Notes: generated by a model from the sequence alone, not told the origin. Positions 46,306 through 57,317 are shown, counted from the stretch's first letter. The stretch is DNA of 64,000 nt from Nicotiana tabacum (GCF_000715075.1 NC_134087.1:127993018-128057017), one strand, 5' to 3'. Translations and numbers: made by a program.

Positions 46306-48198
46306 GTTGAAAACAGGTAGTAAAATAAGGTAAGAATCGTAGTAGCATGGTAATTAAGGAACTCGGAATCAGTTAGTCAGCAAATCAAGGCTAGTACTCC
46401 CTTAAGTTAAGGGAATTAATTCAAACGGTAAGAACTAGTAGCATATAAGGCAAGAGAAAATCATTACATGACTAGTAAGGAAAGAGTCAAGGTTCAGTAA
46501 GCATAGGGTGGCCAATTAGGACTAGGTTCAGCAAACTCCAATTAAGGAAAGGATTAGTCAGGATAAAATACCACAACAAATAAGGTAGGGAATCAGTCAA
46601 TTTAAATAGACGAGGTAAAATTTTAGGGTTTCAAAAGAAATCTTTCAATCAAACCATCAGTTAAGGGAATCAGAATCAATCAAGAGGGAGTCATGATTCT
46701 AAACCTCAACGTATAAATAGAGAAGGACAAACAGACGTAGTAAACAGGCAAGGTCAGCAATATTGACAGAAAGAGGCAAGAGATGAACAAATCAAGATGA
46801 ATATAATCACACAGAGGTGATACAAGTAGACTAAGGACTCAGTAAAACCCATTCGAAGCATGGTAACTAACAAAAACTTAACAAGAGTCGAGTAGTCATG
46901 CTAATACAAAATCAAAACAAAGAAGATCTTAAAGTTAGGGCTTTCAACATGAGCGAGTTAAAAAGAAGTAAGAACATAGAATCAGTCAAGATATGCGAGG
47001 AAAAAGGTTTAAACATAAAGAGAAATCCGTTTAAACAAGTGTAGAAGAAACTCTGAAAAACCCTAACTTTAAAGAAAGTAAAAACGGCTTAAAGTTGATG
47101 ATTTTTCAAAAGAAGTTTGAGAATTGTGTAAAACATAGAAAGAAACACACTTAAATTGTTAAAAGGAACACAGATTTGAGAGATACAAATGAAAGTTAGG
47201 GTTTCAAAGGAAACCCAAATAGAAACGGAAGAACCTGCTATAAACTTCAAAGATCGTAATATATAGGGTGTGATTTTGCCCAAAATCACACCAGTGAAGC
47301 CATGAACAACCAAACCAGAAATCGTAGATACTAATCGGCATGACCCAGGGCCCTTTAAGGTCTCAGAGATGATGAGCAAGGCGATGGAGAAACCATAGGA
47401 GGCTTGGGGTTGAAAGGTGGTCGCCGGAGATGACCGGAGAAGGGGGCGGCGATTGAAGGGGATTAGGGTTAGGTTGGGAGAAGAGAGGAGATGAGAGAGT
47501 TTTAGGGCAGCGGAATCTCAGAAATGAGATAGGGTTAGTGGTCTTTAGGATTAAAAAGGAAAGGGCTCGTTTGGACCGTTGATCTGGGAGATCAACGGTT
47601 AGGATTTGTCTGGGTATATGGATTTCGGGTTTGGCTAGGAGTTTATAAGGTCTGGTTCGGGTTAATTGGGTAGGAAATTGGGCTGGGGTTGGGTTAAAAT
47701 TTGGCTAGAATTGAAAGCTAAATCTGGCTATGATTTAAATAGCCACTTTTCCCTATTTTAATTTATAATAAATAATAAATAGTTTTCTAAAAATAATTTT
47801 TCTATACCAAAATGATTTAAAATATATAATTATCATTTTAAAAATATAGGGACCAATTTCACGCCTATAATATAATTATACATTAAAATGGGGCTAACAT
47901 TGCAATTATATGCAATTTAGCTTAACAAATATTAAATGTAATTATAAAAATGCATGAAAAACATATTAGCCATATTTTCGTATAAGTATAGAAATTAAAT
48001 AAATAAATTATCCAAACAATAATTTTGGATATAATTATTGGGAATTTTATGAATAAAAAGGGAGAATAAATCAATTTAAACCCTTAAATTTATGGAAAAA
48101 TTATAAGAACTTTGTGCATGCTTATATATTTATATATATGCTATTTCAAAGGTATTTATGCATATAAAAATATATTGGGAAAAATTGGGTATCAACAG

Positions 48199-48210
48199 CT
48201 CCCCCTCTTT
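48199..48210 (-). other. Polypurine tract of Ogre element
   Basis: AAGAGGGGGAGC on the - strand, directly before the LTR start TGTTGATACC. Confidence 0.85.
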
Positions 48211-48959
48211 ACCCGGGAAGGATGAAAGAGTTTTCGGGTAAAGAAATTTTGGCCAATTTTGACCGGATGGGATGTTTTGAAAGACAGAGTCCAGACTCCG
48301 ATTTTTAAGTGTCCTACATATCCCTGGTTTTACAGGAATCAGGCCATGTGTAGTTCTTGATTCACCCGCGGAGTAGGCCGATGAAATCATTGTGAGAGCG
48401 GACACGAGATGTGGAAGCGGCTACGATTAGCGGTTAAGGCTCGGGACGGTTGGGGGAACGGGAGCGAGATTGATCCTGCTAGGATAGCGGTTGCTTATTG
48501 GTTACCTACAGATAAGGATGCTACAAACGCACTTGCGAGAATTTAAACACGATGTAGATTCCCTTTGGACCATGAAGGTTGTCTTCGGACGGTTAAAGAT
48601 GGCGTCCTTGGACCATGACGTCCTGGGCCATAAATTTTTTAGTGAGGGATTCGCAAGCCATGAAATGGTGTTCTCGGGCCATGAAAATGGTGCCTCCGAA
48701 CCATGACGCCTTTGAATAATGATATGCAAATTTGAGAGATCCTCAGGCCATGGCATGGTGTCTTCCTGCTATGAGGATGGAGCATTTAGACTATGACACC
48801 TTTGGACAGATTAGCGATGTTTCAGCCCATGATATGAAATAATATGATGTAACAAGACAAGGCTTAGTCTTGCGAAGTGGAGGGCAGAGCTTAGCCCGAT
48901 TGAAAAACAAGTAGATAGTAGTAGATATTGAGCGATATCTGTGCAAAGAAGGGACAGTG

Positions 48960-49612
48960 TTTAGAACCCGTGTAAATGGTGAGGCAAGGATTAGCCTTAT
49001 GCAAATATGGAGACCGAGATTAGACTCATGCAACTATAGAGTCAAGGATTAGACTCATGCAAACGTGGAGTCAGGGATTAGACTCATGCAAAAGGGGGAT
49101 AAAGCTTAGTCTCATGCAAAGAGAAGGCAGTGCTTAGCCTTATGCAAATATGGAGGTAGAGCTTAACCTCATGTAAGATTCGGGATAGGGCTTAGTCCTA
49201 TGCAAATGGAAGGAAATGCTTAGCCTTATGCAGATATGGAGTCAGGGATTAGACTCATGCAAGATTGGAGATAGAGCTTAGTCTCATGTAGAGAGAAGGG
49301 AGTGCTTAGCCTTATGCAAATAGGGAGGTAGAGCTTAACCTCATGCAAAGAGAAGGCAATGCTTAGCCTTATGCAAATATGGAGTCCGATATTAGAATCA
49401 TGCACGATTGGAGACAAAACTTAGTCTCATGCAAACATGGAGTCAGAGATTAGACTCGTGCAAATATGAAGTCAGGGCTTAGACTCATGCAAATATGGAG
49501 TCAAGAATTAGACTCATGCAAATGTGGAGTCAAGGATTAGACTCATGCAAATGTGGAGTCAAGGATTAGACTCATGCAAATATGGAGTCAGGGCTTAGAC
49601 TCATGCAAATGT
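48960..49612 (-). repeat. 29-bp minisatellite
   Basis: About 22 degenerate units. The clearest run is at 49420-49610, with a 29-bp unit built on ATGCAAATATGGAGTCAGGG followed by ATTAGACTC. Variant units with GCAGTGCTTAGCCTT or GTAGAGCTTAACCTC alternate at 49110-49350. ORFs read through it are repeats, not genes. Confidence 0.85.
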
Positions 49613-49994
49613 GGAGAATAGCAAATAAGGGTAGAGTATGCCTTAGTTGGAGGTATATTCAATGTCTGGTGGCTTGATTGTTAGGACTTTGGTATGTGTA
49701 TGCTTGCGAATACTTCTGTTATGTTCACCATGCCTGCATCCAAAGAAAAATTGTAAGTTCTGTAAGGGGAGGTTGGTTCGTATCTACTCTGCCGGCCTTT
49801 CTCTGCTTCGCTCTGGAAGCCCCCCTTTGAGTTCCCCTAGGTAGCACCTGACCGTTATGAAAATAGAATTTTCGAAAAAACATGCATCCATTGATAAAAT
49901 AGAATTGTTTTGAAGCATATTGATATATCAAGTAGTTTTTGATGAACTTAGCGACTATGACACATTTCAAAGGCACTGCAGCTCTCTTATGTTG

Positions 49995-50205
49995 GAATTT
50001 TGAGGGTCCTCCTCAAAATTCTGCCCCAGTTTGGTAGATGATTTTTTTAACTGTTTGCGGTCGGCCGACCCTGCTGAATCTTCTTCGGAATTTTGAGAAT
50101 CCTTCTCAAAATTCTACCCCAGTTCTTGACTGATTACTGACTTCTGGGCACATGTTGGTGTTGGCTGGACTTGCTCCGAAAATTTGAGGACCCTCCTCAA
50201 AATTC
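49995..50205 (-). repeat. Three tandem hairpins in 3' region
   Basis: Hairpins at 49995-50021, 50088-50114 and 50178-50205. The first two have perfect 11-bp arms (GAATTTTGAGG and GAATTTTGAGA with their complements) and a 5-base loop; the third has one mismatch. Each is followed by CTGCCCCAGTT or CTACCCCAGTT. Spacing is about 92 bp. Confidence 0.8.
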
Positions 50206-50346
50206 TGCCCCAGTTTCTGCTCTTGGGGGAAAATGAAGATTTTATTATCATATGACCGAACCCATAAGGCTGCCTACGTATCCCCACTTTAATGGGAATT
50301 AGGTCAAGCGTAGTTCAATTATATCAGAAAAGAAATATGATATAAT

Positions 50347-51656
50347 TTAAGCATAGTATCTCTTGACTGCGTCTGAATTGATTGGTTTTGGCCAAATTTC
50401 TCCATCCATTTCTGGAAGTATGAGTGCTCCTCCTATCAGGACCCTGTGAACCATGTACGAACCTTGCCATTTGGGAGAGAATTTCCATTTGGCTTTATCT
50501 TGATGTGGGAAGATTTTCTTCAATACCAACTGCCCTAGTGCGAACTGACTTGGTTTGACTCTTTTGTTGAAAGCTCTAGACATTCTGTTATGATAAAGTT
50601 GGCCGTGACATACTGTGTTCATCCTCTTTCCATCGATAAAGGCCAATTGCTCATAGCGACTCCTTATCCACTCTGCATCGTTGAGTTCAGCTTCCTGTAT
50701 GATTCTTAAAGAAGAGATTTCCACCTCGGCTGGGATGACAGCCTCTGTACCATAGACCATCATGTAGGGGGTTTCCCTGGTTGACGTACAAACTGTGGTG
50801 TGGTACCCTAACAGAGCAAAGGGCAACTTATCATGCCACTGCTTGTGATTCTCTACCATTTTCCTTAGTATCTTCTTAATATTTTTGTTGGCGGCTTATA
50901 CGGCTCCATTCATCTGAGGTCTGTAGGTGGTGGAATTCTTGTGTTTGATTTTGAAAGTTTCACAGATAGCTTTCATCATATCACTGCTGAGGTTGGCGGC
51001 ATTATCAGTAATGATGAACTCAGGAACTCCGAATCGGTAGACAATACGATCCTTGACAAAATCTGCGACACCTTTCCTGGTTATAACTTTATAAGATGCG
51101 GCTTCTACCCATATTTTGAAGTAATCAATGGCTATAGAATAAACCAGTGTTCGTTCGAAGCAGTGGGCTCAATCGGACCAATAACATCCATTCCCCAGGC
51201 GATGAATGGCCAAGGTGAGCTTGTTGCATTGAGCTCGTTCGGCGACCCTTTTATCATATCGGCATGCAGTTGACATTGAAAGCATTTGCGGACATAATGA
51301 ATGTAATCCGTCTCCATGGTCATCCAGAAGTAACCGGCCCTAAGTATCTTTTTATCCAAAATGAAACCATTCATGTGCGAACCACAGGTCCCAGCATGTA
51401 CCCCTTCAAGTAATTTAGATGCCTTTTTTGCGTCGACGCATCTCAATAAACCCAAATCAGGAGTTCTTCTGTACAAGTTCCCTCCGGTGTGGAAGAAGTG
51501 ATTTGACAATCTCCGGAGCGTGCGTTTTTTAGTGTGATTTGCATGCTCTAGGTATTGTCCTTTTGATAAGTACTCATTGATGTCATGGAACCAAGGCTTT
51601 CCATCTACTTCTTCCTCGATATGAGCACAATATGCCGGCTGATTATGGATCCTCAC
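50347..51656 (-). pseudogene. pol: Ogre integrase, broken
   Basis: The N-terminal part (51132-51656) has the zinc-binding region with HAGTCGSH and KCFQCQ, and the first catalytic Asp in WGMDVIGP. The frame is lost near 51130 by one base. The middle part holds the second Asp in FIITDNAANLSS (about 51000-51030). At 50896-50898 the codon where GAVEAANK-type sequence would place the catalytic Glu is TAA. The C-terminal part (50347-50859) is open for 170 codons, with the ETPYMMVYGTEAVIP segment and the usual C-terminal fold. Natural stop TAA at 50347-50349. Confidence 0.88.
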
Positions 51657-51752
51657 TGGAATGGGATTAATATAGTTCTTACCTTGATGTTATATCATGG
51701 ATGACAAAGTGGCTAATGTTTCGGCAAACTCATTCTGAATTCTAGGCACATG

Positions 51753-53633
51753 TCAGAATTCTATCCTTGTGAACCTCCTTTTCAATTGCTGCACACAGTG
51801 CAGATAAGGCAATATCTTGGAATTCTTGGTGGCCCACTCTCCTTGTACCAAGTGCACAAGCAAATCCGAGTCACTGATTACCACCAATTCCTGAATGTTC
51901 ATGTCGACTGCCACGCTGAGCTCTAGTATGCAGGCTTCATATTTCGCCATATTGTTGGTGCAGGAAAATCTGAGTTTAGCAGATACCGGATAATGCTGAC
52001 CCGTTTCTGACACCAAAACTGCTTCAATGCCTACTCCTTTGAAATTTGCGGATCCATAAAAGAACATTCTCCAACCGTCATATGCTTCAGTAATGTCTTC
52101 TCCTACGAATGATACTTCTTCATCAGGAATGTATGTTTTCAAGGGTTCGTATTCTCCTCCTACTAGATTTTTAGCGAGGTGATCTGCCAATGCTTGTCCC
52201 TTGACTGCCTTTTGAGTTACATAGACGATGTCGAACTCACTTAGTAGTATCTGCCATTTAGCCAACTTCTCAGTAGGCATGGGCTTCTGAAATATGTACT
52301 TCAGGGGATCGATCCGGAATATGAGGTATGTAGTGTAGGCATAGAAATAATGCCTCAATTTTTGGGCTGTCCAAGTCAAAGCACAGCAAGTGCGTTCGAG
52401 CAGAGAATACCGTGCTTCATAAGGTATGAATTTCTTACTAAGGTAATATATGGCTTGCTCCTTTCTTCCTGTCTCATCATGTTGTCCAAAAACACATCTG
52501 AACGCTCCATCTAATACAGATAGATAGAGTAGCAAAGGTCGTCCCGATTCTGGTGGGACCAGAACTGGCGGTATGGATAGGTATTCCTTGATCTTGTCAA
52601 AAGCTTTTTGACAATCCTCGGTCCAACTTGTCTCAACATCCTTCTTCAGAATCTTGAAGATGGGTTCACATATTACTGTGGATTGTGCTATGAATCGACT
52701 GATGTAGTTGAGCCGTCCTAGGAAGCTCATCACGTCTTTTTTGCTTTTAGATGGTAGTAACTCCTGATTAGCTTTGCCTTTAGTCGGATCTAACTCGATC
52801 CCTCGGCGGCTGATAATGAATCCCAATAACTTTCCTGCGGGAAACCCGAATGCACACTTTGCGCCGTTCAACTTCAAATTGTACCTCCTGAGCCTATCGA
52901 AAAATTTCCTCAAGTCTGCTATGTGATCTGCGACCCTCTTGGATTTGATAATGACGTCGTCCACATACACTTCTATTTCTTTGTGTATCATACCATGGAA
53001 GATGGTTGTCATGGCCCTCATGTTAGTAGCCCTAGCATTCTTTAGACCGAATGACATTATCTTGTAACAGTATACACCCAAAGGCGTAATAAAAGCTGTC
53101 TTCTCGGCATCCTCTTCATCCATCAAGATCTGGTGATAACCTGCGAAGCAATCTACAAAGGATTGGAGTTCATGCTTGGCGCAATTATCGATCAGGATGT
53201 GTATATTCGGTAGTGGAATATCGTCCTTGGGACTTGCTCTGTTTAAATCCTGATAATTAACACATACCCTGACCTTCCCGTCTTTCTTCGGAACTGGAAC
53301 AATGTTAGCTAACCATGTTGGATATTTAATCACCCTGAGAACCTTGGCTTTGATCTTCTTGGTAACTTCCTCCTTGATTTTCAAACTCATGTCTGGTTTG
53401 AATTTTCTGAGTTTCTGCTTGACTGGCGGCCACATGGGATTGGTAGGCAACTTGTGAGTTACTATAAATGTGCTCAAACCGGTCATATCGTCATACGACC
53501 ATGCGAAGATATCCTCATATTCCTTTAGAAAACTGATGTATTCTTCCTTCTCTGTTGGCGACACGTGAATGCTGATAAGGGTCTCTTTGACGGTCTCGGC
53601 GTCTCCCAAATTTACTGCTTCTGTTTCGTCCAA
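51753..53633 (-). CDS. pol: Ogre RT with dual RNase H, open 626-residue segment
   Basis: The longest open frame in the window. Residues about 90-250 are the RT core, with KYPTWLANIVPVPKKDGKVR, FAGYHQI and the catalytic YVDD at about 223-226. The thumb (MSFLGRLNYISRFIAQ) follows, then the first RNase H-like domain at about 365-480 (LSVLDGAFRCVFGQHDETG). A second, archaeal-type RNase H at about 520-610 shows GVGIEAVLVSETGQ and MAKYEACILEL. Two RNase H domains are a known Tat/Ogre trait. In the second, the catalytic Asp of the first strand reads Tyr (FFYGSAN). Only a segment of a polyprotein: the frame upstream meets a stop at about 53704. Confidence 0.88.
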   Translation of the reverse strand: MDETEAVNLGDAETVKETLISIHVSPTEKEEYISFLKEYEDIFAWSYDDMTGLSTFIVTHKLPTNPMWPPVKQKLRKFKPDMSLKIKEEVTKKIKAKVLRVIKYPTWLANIVPVPKKDGKVRVCVNYQDLNRASPKDDIPLPNIHILIDNCAKHELQSFVDCFAGYHQILMDEEDAEKTAFITPLGVYCYKIMSFGLKNARATNMRAMTTIFHGMIHKEIEVYVDDVIIKSKRVADHIADLRKFFDRLRRYNLKLNGAKCAFGFPAGKLLGFIISRRGIELDPTKGKANQELLPSKSKKDVMSFLGRLNYISRFIAQSTVICEPIFKILKKDVETSWTEDCQKAFDKIKEYLSIPPVLVPPESGRPLLLYLSVLDGAFRCVFGQHDETGRKEQAIYYLSKKFIPYEARYSLLERTCCALTWTAQKLRHYFYAYTTYLIFRIDPLKYIFQKPMPTEKLAKWQILLSEFDIVYVTQKAVKGQALADHLAKNLVGGEYEPLKTYIPDEEVSFVGEDITEAYDGWRMFFYGSANFKGVGIEAVLVSETGQHYPVSAKLRFSCTNNMAKYEACILELSVAVDMNIQELVVISDSDLLVHLVQGEWATKNSKILPYLHCVQQLKRRFTRIEF

Positions 53634-53781
53634 GTTGGATTTAGTCTTGTTCTCAAAATTCTCAACTTCTTTGACAATTTCCTCGGGTATCTCATCTTCT
53701 TCCTATGAGTCACTATTCTCATGTTGTGTTGCCTCATTACATGTCCCAGTCACTGGTTCATCAGGAAAAGTAATAATAACA

Positions 53782-53943
53782 CTGTAGAAGGAAAAAGTAT
53801 AAAAATAGTAATGAATAATGATAAAGGATAAATGCATTTGATTAAAACTGAGAAAATTGTTCAAATAAAACTTGGCTCGGTGGATCGAACATTTATTTTG
53901 AAACAAGAAATCTTAAAACAAAATTGCTAGAAATTTAAAATAC
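53782..53943 (-). other. Candidate intron between protease and RT (162 bp)
   Basis: On the - strand TCTAG|GTATTT (53944|53943) and a T-rich run ending CTTCTACAG (53783-53782). The interval is AT-rich, holds one in-frame stop and is a multiple of three; joining the edges keeps the upstream and downstream acidic segments in frame. Ogre elements are known for an intron at this place. The spliced protein itself is still broken by a stop near 53704. Confidence 0.65.
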
Positions 53944-54542
53944 CTAGAACAACTATGAATTCTGCCAAGCTTCTGAATGGTGAGGCCTTCTTCATCCTCC
54001 TCCTCAATTATGGCACTACAGTCCATATCCTCATCTTCCAAGAACCGATCCTTCAGCCCAGCTAGTGCTTCTTCTTATGTGGTTCCCCATATTGTGTCAG
54101 CCTGGTGGAAAACTTGTTCCAAACGTGGTACCGGTTGCTCAAGATGGTAATATGGTCCACGCCATGGAGGCGACCACTCCCTGTACTTTTGCCATGTATA
54201 CTGGTATTCGAGCCGAAAGGTGGTACTATGATTTTTCAGCCATATCGCCTTGGTAATACCTTGGAGGTTCTTTCCCAACCCTTTGTCGGGTTCATATCCA
54301 GATCATGATAGTATGCTTTCTATTTTGTTACTCCACCACTTATCCTTCTCGATGGCATTGACCCGTTCAATGTGGTGATAGGTTTCTCCTCCTAGCCTTC
54401 CTCCATGTCCAATGGCTGGGATGGTTTGACTAGTGTAGATGGGGTTACTTCCATCTCCATAAATGATTACCTCCTGATGGTTCCATTCAAATTTATGACT
54501 TGATGCAGTGTGGAGGGCACGGCTCCGGCAGCATGGATCCAT
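53944..54542 (-). pseudogene. Ogre segment with G-patch-like motif after protease, broken
   Basis: After a frame change near 54490 the reading continues as EVIIYGDGSNPIYTSQT, then KWWSNKIESILS, a stop (TGA, near 54303), and SGYEPDKGLGKNLQG, which fits the G-patch core (Gly-rich with GLG and QG). An acidic run with DEDMDCSAIIEEEDEEG follows just before the intron. Some animal retroviruses carry a G-patch after protease, so the order is notable. The role here is unknown. Confidence 0.6.
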
Positions 54543-55768
54543 GGGTGGCCCAACAAAAGATTATATGAGGCTGGTATGTCAAGCATTTGAAATTCAACGT
54601 CAAACCAAGTTGGTCCCATCTGCAAGCAAAGGTTGATTTCCCCGATCATGGCCCTATAGGACCCATCGAAAGCCTTCACATTCATGCTTCCAGTCCGTAT
54701 TTTGTGGAAACCTTTGTCCGACCTTTTTAGGGTTTCCAACGGACAAATATTTAGACTCGAACCTCCATCAACCAGGACCCTGGCAATGAACTTGTCTTCA
54801 AATTGTATTGTGATATGCAATGCCCAATTGTGATTTAAACCTTCGGGTGGTAGCTCATCTTCGTGGAAGATAATCTTATGGCTCTCTAGCACCTGACCGA
54901 GCATGTTGGCCATTTCTCCACCAGTGATATTATTGGGTACATAAGCCTCGCTCAGTACTTTCATCAAGGCGTTCTTGTGTGCTTCTGAATTCTGTAATAG
55001 TGATAGGATAGATATTTGAGCAGGGATATTGTTCAGATGATCAATAACAGAATACTCTTTCGCTTGTACTTTCCTCCACAGGTCATCTGGTCCAGTCTCA
55101 ATGACAGGCTGCCTAGCAGTGGCATCCTTACTTGAACCTCCCAGGTGTTCAGGTGTGTAGGCTCTTCCATATCTAGTCATTCCCTGTGCAGCGTCAGATT
55201 CCTCTATCTTAGTCTTCCCTTTTCGCCGATCCTCGGCGATATAATCCCAGGGTATTGCTTTTGCGTTGAATGGGAGTGTAGTTGACACTGTCACAGTAAA
55301 AGGTGTGACCACTTCTACTTCAAATGGAGCGGAGGTGGCTACGGGCGGAGCTACTTCCACCTTGAATGGAACTGATGCAGTTACCTCAACATCAATAGGT
55401 TCTTGAGTCTGAACCACAATAGGAGTAAGTGTAACTGCAACCTTAAAGTCATCGCCTTCTCGGATAAGCCCAATTGACCCCTCAGGGTTCCATTCTTCAT
55501 TTGTTGCTATAACATGTATACCGTCACCTCTATGATCAGGGAGGGGATTGTTGCGGACATTAGGTGCGACTTCCTTCGCTTGTATGACCTTGTTGTCGAT
55601 GAGTTTCTGGATCTTATCCTTCAATGTTCGGCACTCAACAGTGGTGTGCCCTTTCATACCGGAGTGGTATGCACAGGTTTTGTTCGGATTGACCCATTGG
55701 GATGGATTTTCTAGTGCCACAGCGGGAACATGGATGACATAACCTGCGGCCTTTAACCTTTTATACAA
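54467..55768 (-). pseudogene. Ogre gag C-terminus and protease
   Basis: Open for 433 codons. Near the front is a zinc-knuckle-like CAYHSGMKGHTTVEC, that is C-x2-H-x5-H-x4-C in place of the usual C-x2-C-x4-H-x4-C. A Val/Glu/Pro-rich linker follows, then the DDLWRKVQAKEYSVIDHL segment. The retropepsin has VLVDGGSSLNICP, with the active Asp at about residue 333, and MLDIPASYNLLLGHPWIHAAGAVPS near the end. The last dozen residues are out of frame after an indel near 54500. Upstream, the gag frame joins through another frameshift at about 55760. Confidence 0.8.
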
Positions 55769-57317
55769 TTGGTTGATGGGCTCAGCAATGGCACTGTATT
55801 GTCTGGGCGGCTTGCAGTCGAAGTTAGGTCTTGGTCTTGGATAATTTTGGCAAGTTGGTGGTGATTGGAAGTGGATGGTTGGGAATTATAGGTGTGATGA
55901 ATAGTGACTGGTTGGGAATATCTGGGAGATGAAGGTTGATATGTAGGTGGTGATTCTTGGTATATGGGTGGAGGTGTTTGATTTGTGGATGGAGGTGTTT
56001 GATAGGTGGGTGGAGGTATTTGATAGGTGGGTGGAGGTGTTTGATATGTGAGTGGAGTTTTTGGGCCTTGGGCCACCATTACTGCCCCGACATCTCTCTT
56101 CTTTGATATGCCGCCTGATTATAGTGCCTTATTTGTGGCTTGCAGTGCCTCAAAATTCGTTACCATTCCACTTTTGATTCCTTCCTCGATCCTTTCCCCA
56201 AGCTTGATGATATCAGAGAATTTGTGATTTTCGATGACCATCAACCTCTTATAATATTGTGGATCATGTGCTCTAACAAAGAATTTATTCATCTGTTCTT
56301 CGTCCAAAGCAGGCCTGACCTTGGCAGCTTCCGGTATCCAACTAGTAGCATATTCGCGAAAAGTCTCAATAGGTTTCTTTTTGAGGTTCTGAATGCAGAA
56401 GACATCCGGTGCATTCTCCGTGTTGAACCTGAATCGGTCCACGAAATCCGACGTCATGCTTACCCAATTGGACCATTTCTTGGGATTCTAGCTGATATAC
56501 CAAGACAAAGCATCCCATGTAAAGCTCCTCATAAAGTGCTTCATTCGAATCTTTTCATCTTTTCCAACCTTGACAAGCTTGTCACAGTAGGTCCTTAGGT
56601 GAACCCTAGGAACACCTGTACCATCGAACATTTCAAACTTGGGAGGTTTGTACCCTTCTGGCAATTCCACATCGGGCTGTATGCACAAATCTTCATAGTT
56701 CAAACCTTCTATTCCTCTATCGTCTTCAACACCTTGAACTCGGCTTGTTAACTTCTTGAGTTCTTCGGCCATGTTCTTAATGAGCAGGTCCTTTTCGGAG
56801 GGTTCTGCTGCACGGGATATGGGTTGGGTAGAATGTGGTATAGTTTCCACGTATATGGGATTACTTCGATGGGTGCCAGGAACTTGGGTATAGTGATGGT
56901 CATTGGTAGAGTTTTGTGGATCAAGAATGAGTGGCGGTGTATTTTGGGGAGTGTGGTAAGTGGTAGTTGGTGGGTACTGAATCGGTTGATGATGATGTTA
57001 TGGTGGAGTTGGTATTGGCAATGGATTGATATTTTGAGGTAGAGTTGCGTATTGATTTGGTATGGTAGGATTTGGTGGTGTTGGTTTTGTGTGTTCTGAG
57101 GAGGTGTCGGGTTCTTTGCGTTTTGTTGGTGGATATCAGGGCCATTGAGGGTGAGTGACAAATTTGCCAAATTGCGGACCTGATCAAGTTCTCCTTGCAG
57201 TTCTAGTATCTTCTGTTCCAGTCTCAAAACTAGGTCATTCGAGGCCGGAGTACTGTGGCCGTCAGAAGTCTCTACGTTCTCAACATTTTCCTTTCGGATT
57301 CCACTTAAGTCATCCAT
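55753..57317 (-). pseudogene. gag: Ogre gag, N-terminal and capsid part, broken
   Basis: Starts at ATG 57317 with a coiled coil (LRLEQKILELQGELDQVRNL), then a Gln/Pro/His-rich stretch where the frame is lost. From 56850 one frame covers the capsid region (SFTWDALSWYIS, stop at 56488, FVDRFRFNTENAPD, FREYATSWIPEAAKVRP), which matches the retrotransposon gag family, with a second stop at 56119. A low-complexity run of TPPPTYQ units (about 55930-56050) and a tail follow before the frameshift into 54467-55768. It would form particles for the element RNA. Confidence 0.8.

Larger units (their letters stand above)
43570..48198 (-). repeat. 3' LTR of Ogre element, 4629 bp
   Basis: On the + strand it starts TGTCGCGCCCC and ends GTATCAACA, next to the polypurine tract. 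On the - strand U3 is about 1.9 kb, the TATA box is at 46297-46305, and R-U5 is about 2.7 kb. It has a family of short motifs at 44386-45131. No protein-coding gene: the small ORFs at 44743-45033 and 46022-46216 follow repeats or T-rich sequence. Confidence 0.92.
48211..50346 (-). other. Long 3' noncoding region of Ogre element
   Basis: About 2.1 kb between the integrase stop and the polypurine tract. Without credible ORFs, it is made of repeats: CCATGA-containing degenerate units (about 48570-48800), a 29-bp minisatellite (48960-49612) and three hairpins (49995-50205). A roughly 50-bp motif occurs at both ends (48311-48360 and 50262-50312). Confidence 0.8.

Noticed and set aside
48960..49612. 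Evenly spaced repeats that could suggest a CRISPR array
   Set aside because: The units are contiguous and degenerate with no unique spacers, and lie in a plant retrotransposon 3' region. It is a minisatellite.
55514..55742. ORFs on the + strand within Ogre gag
   Set aside because: Antisense shadows of the 433-codon gag-protease frame.
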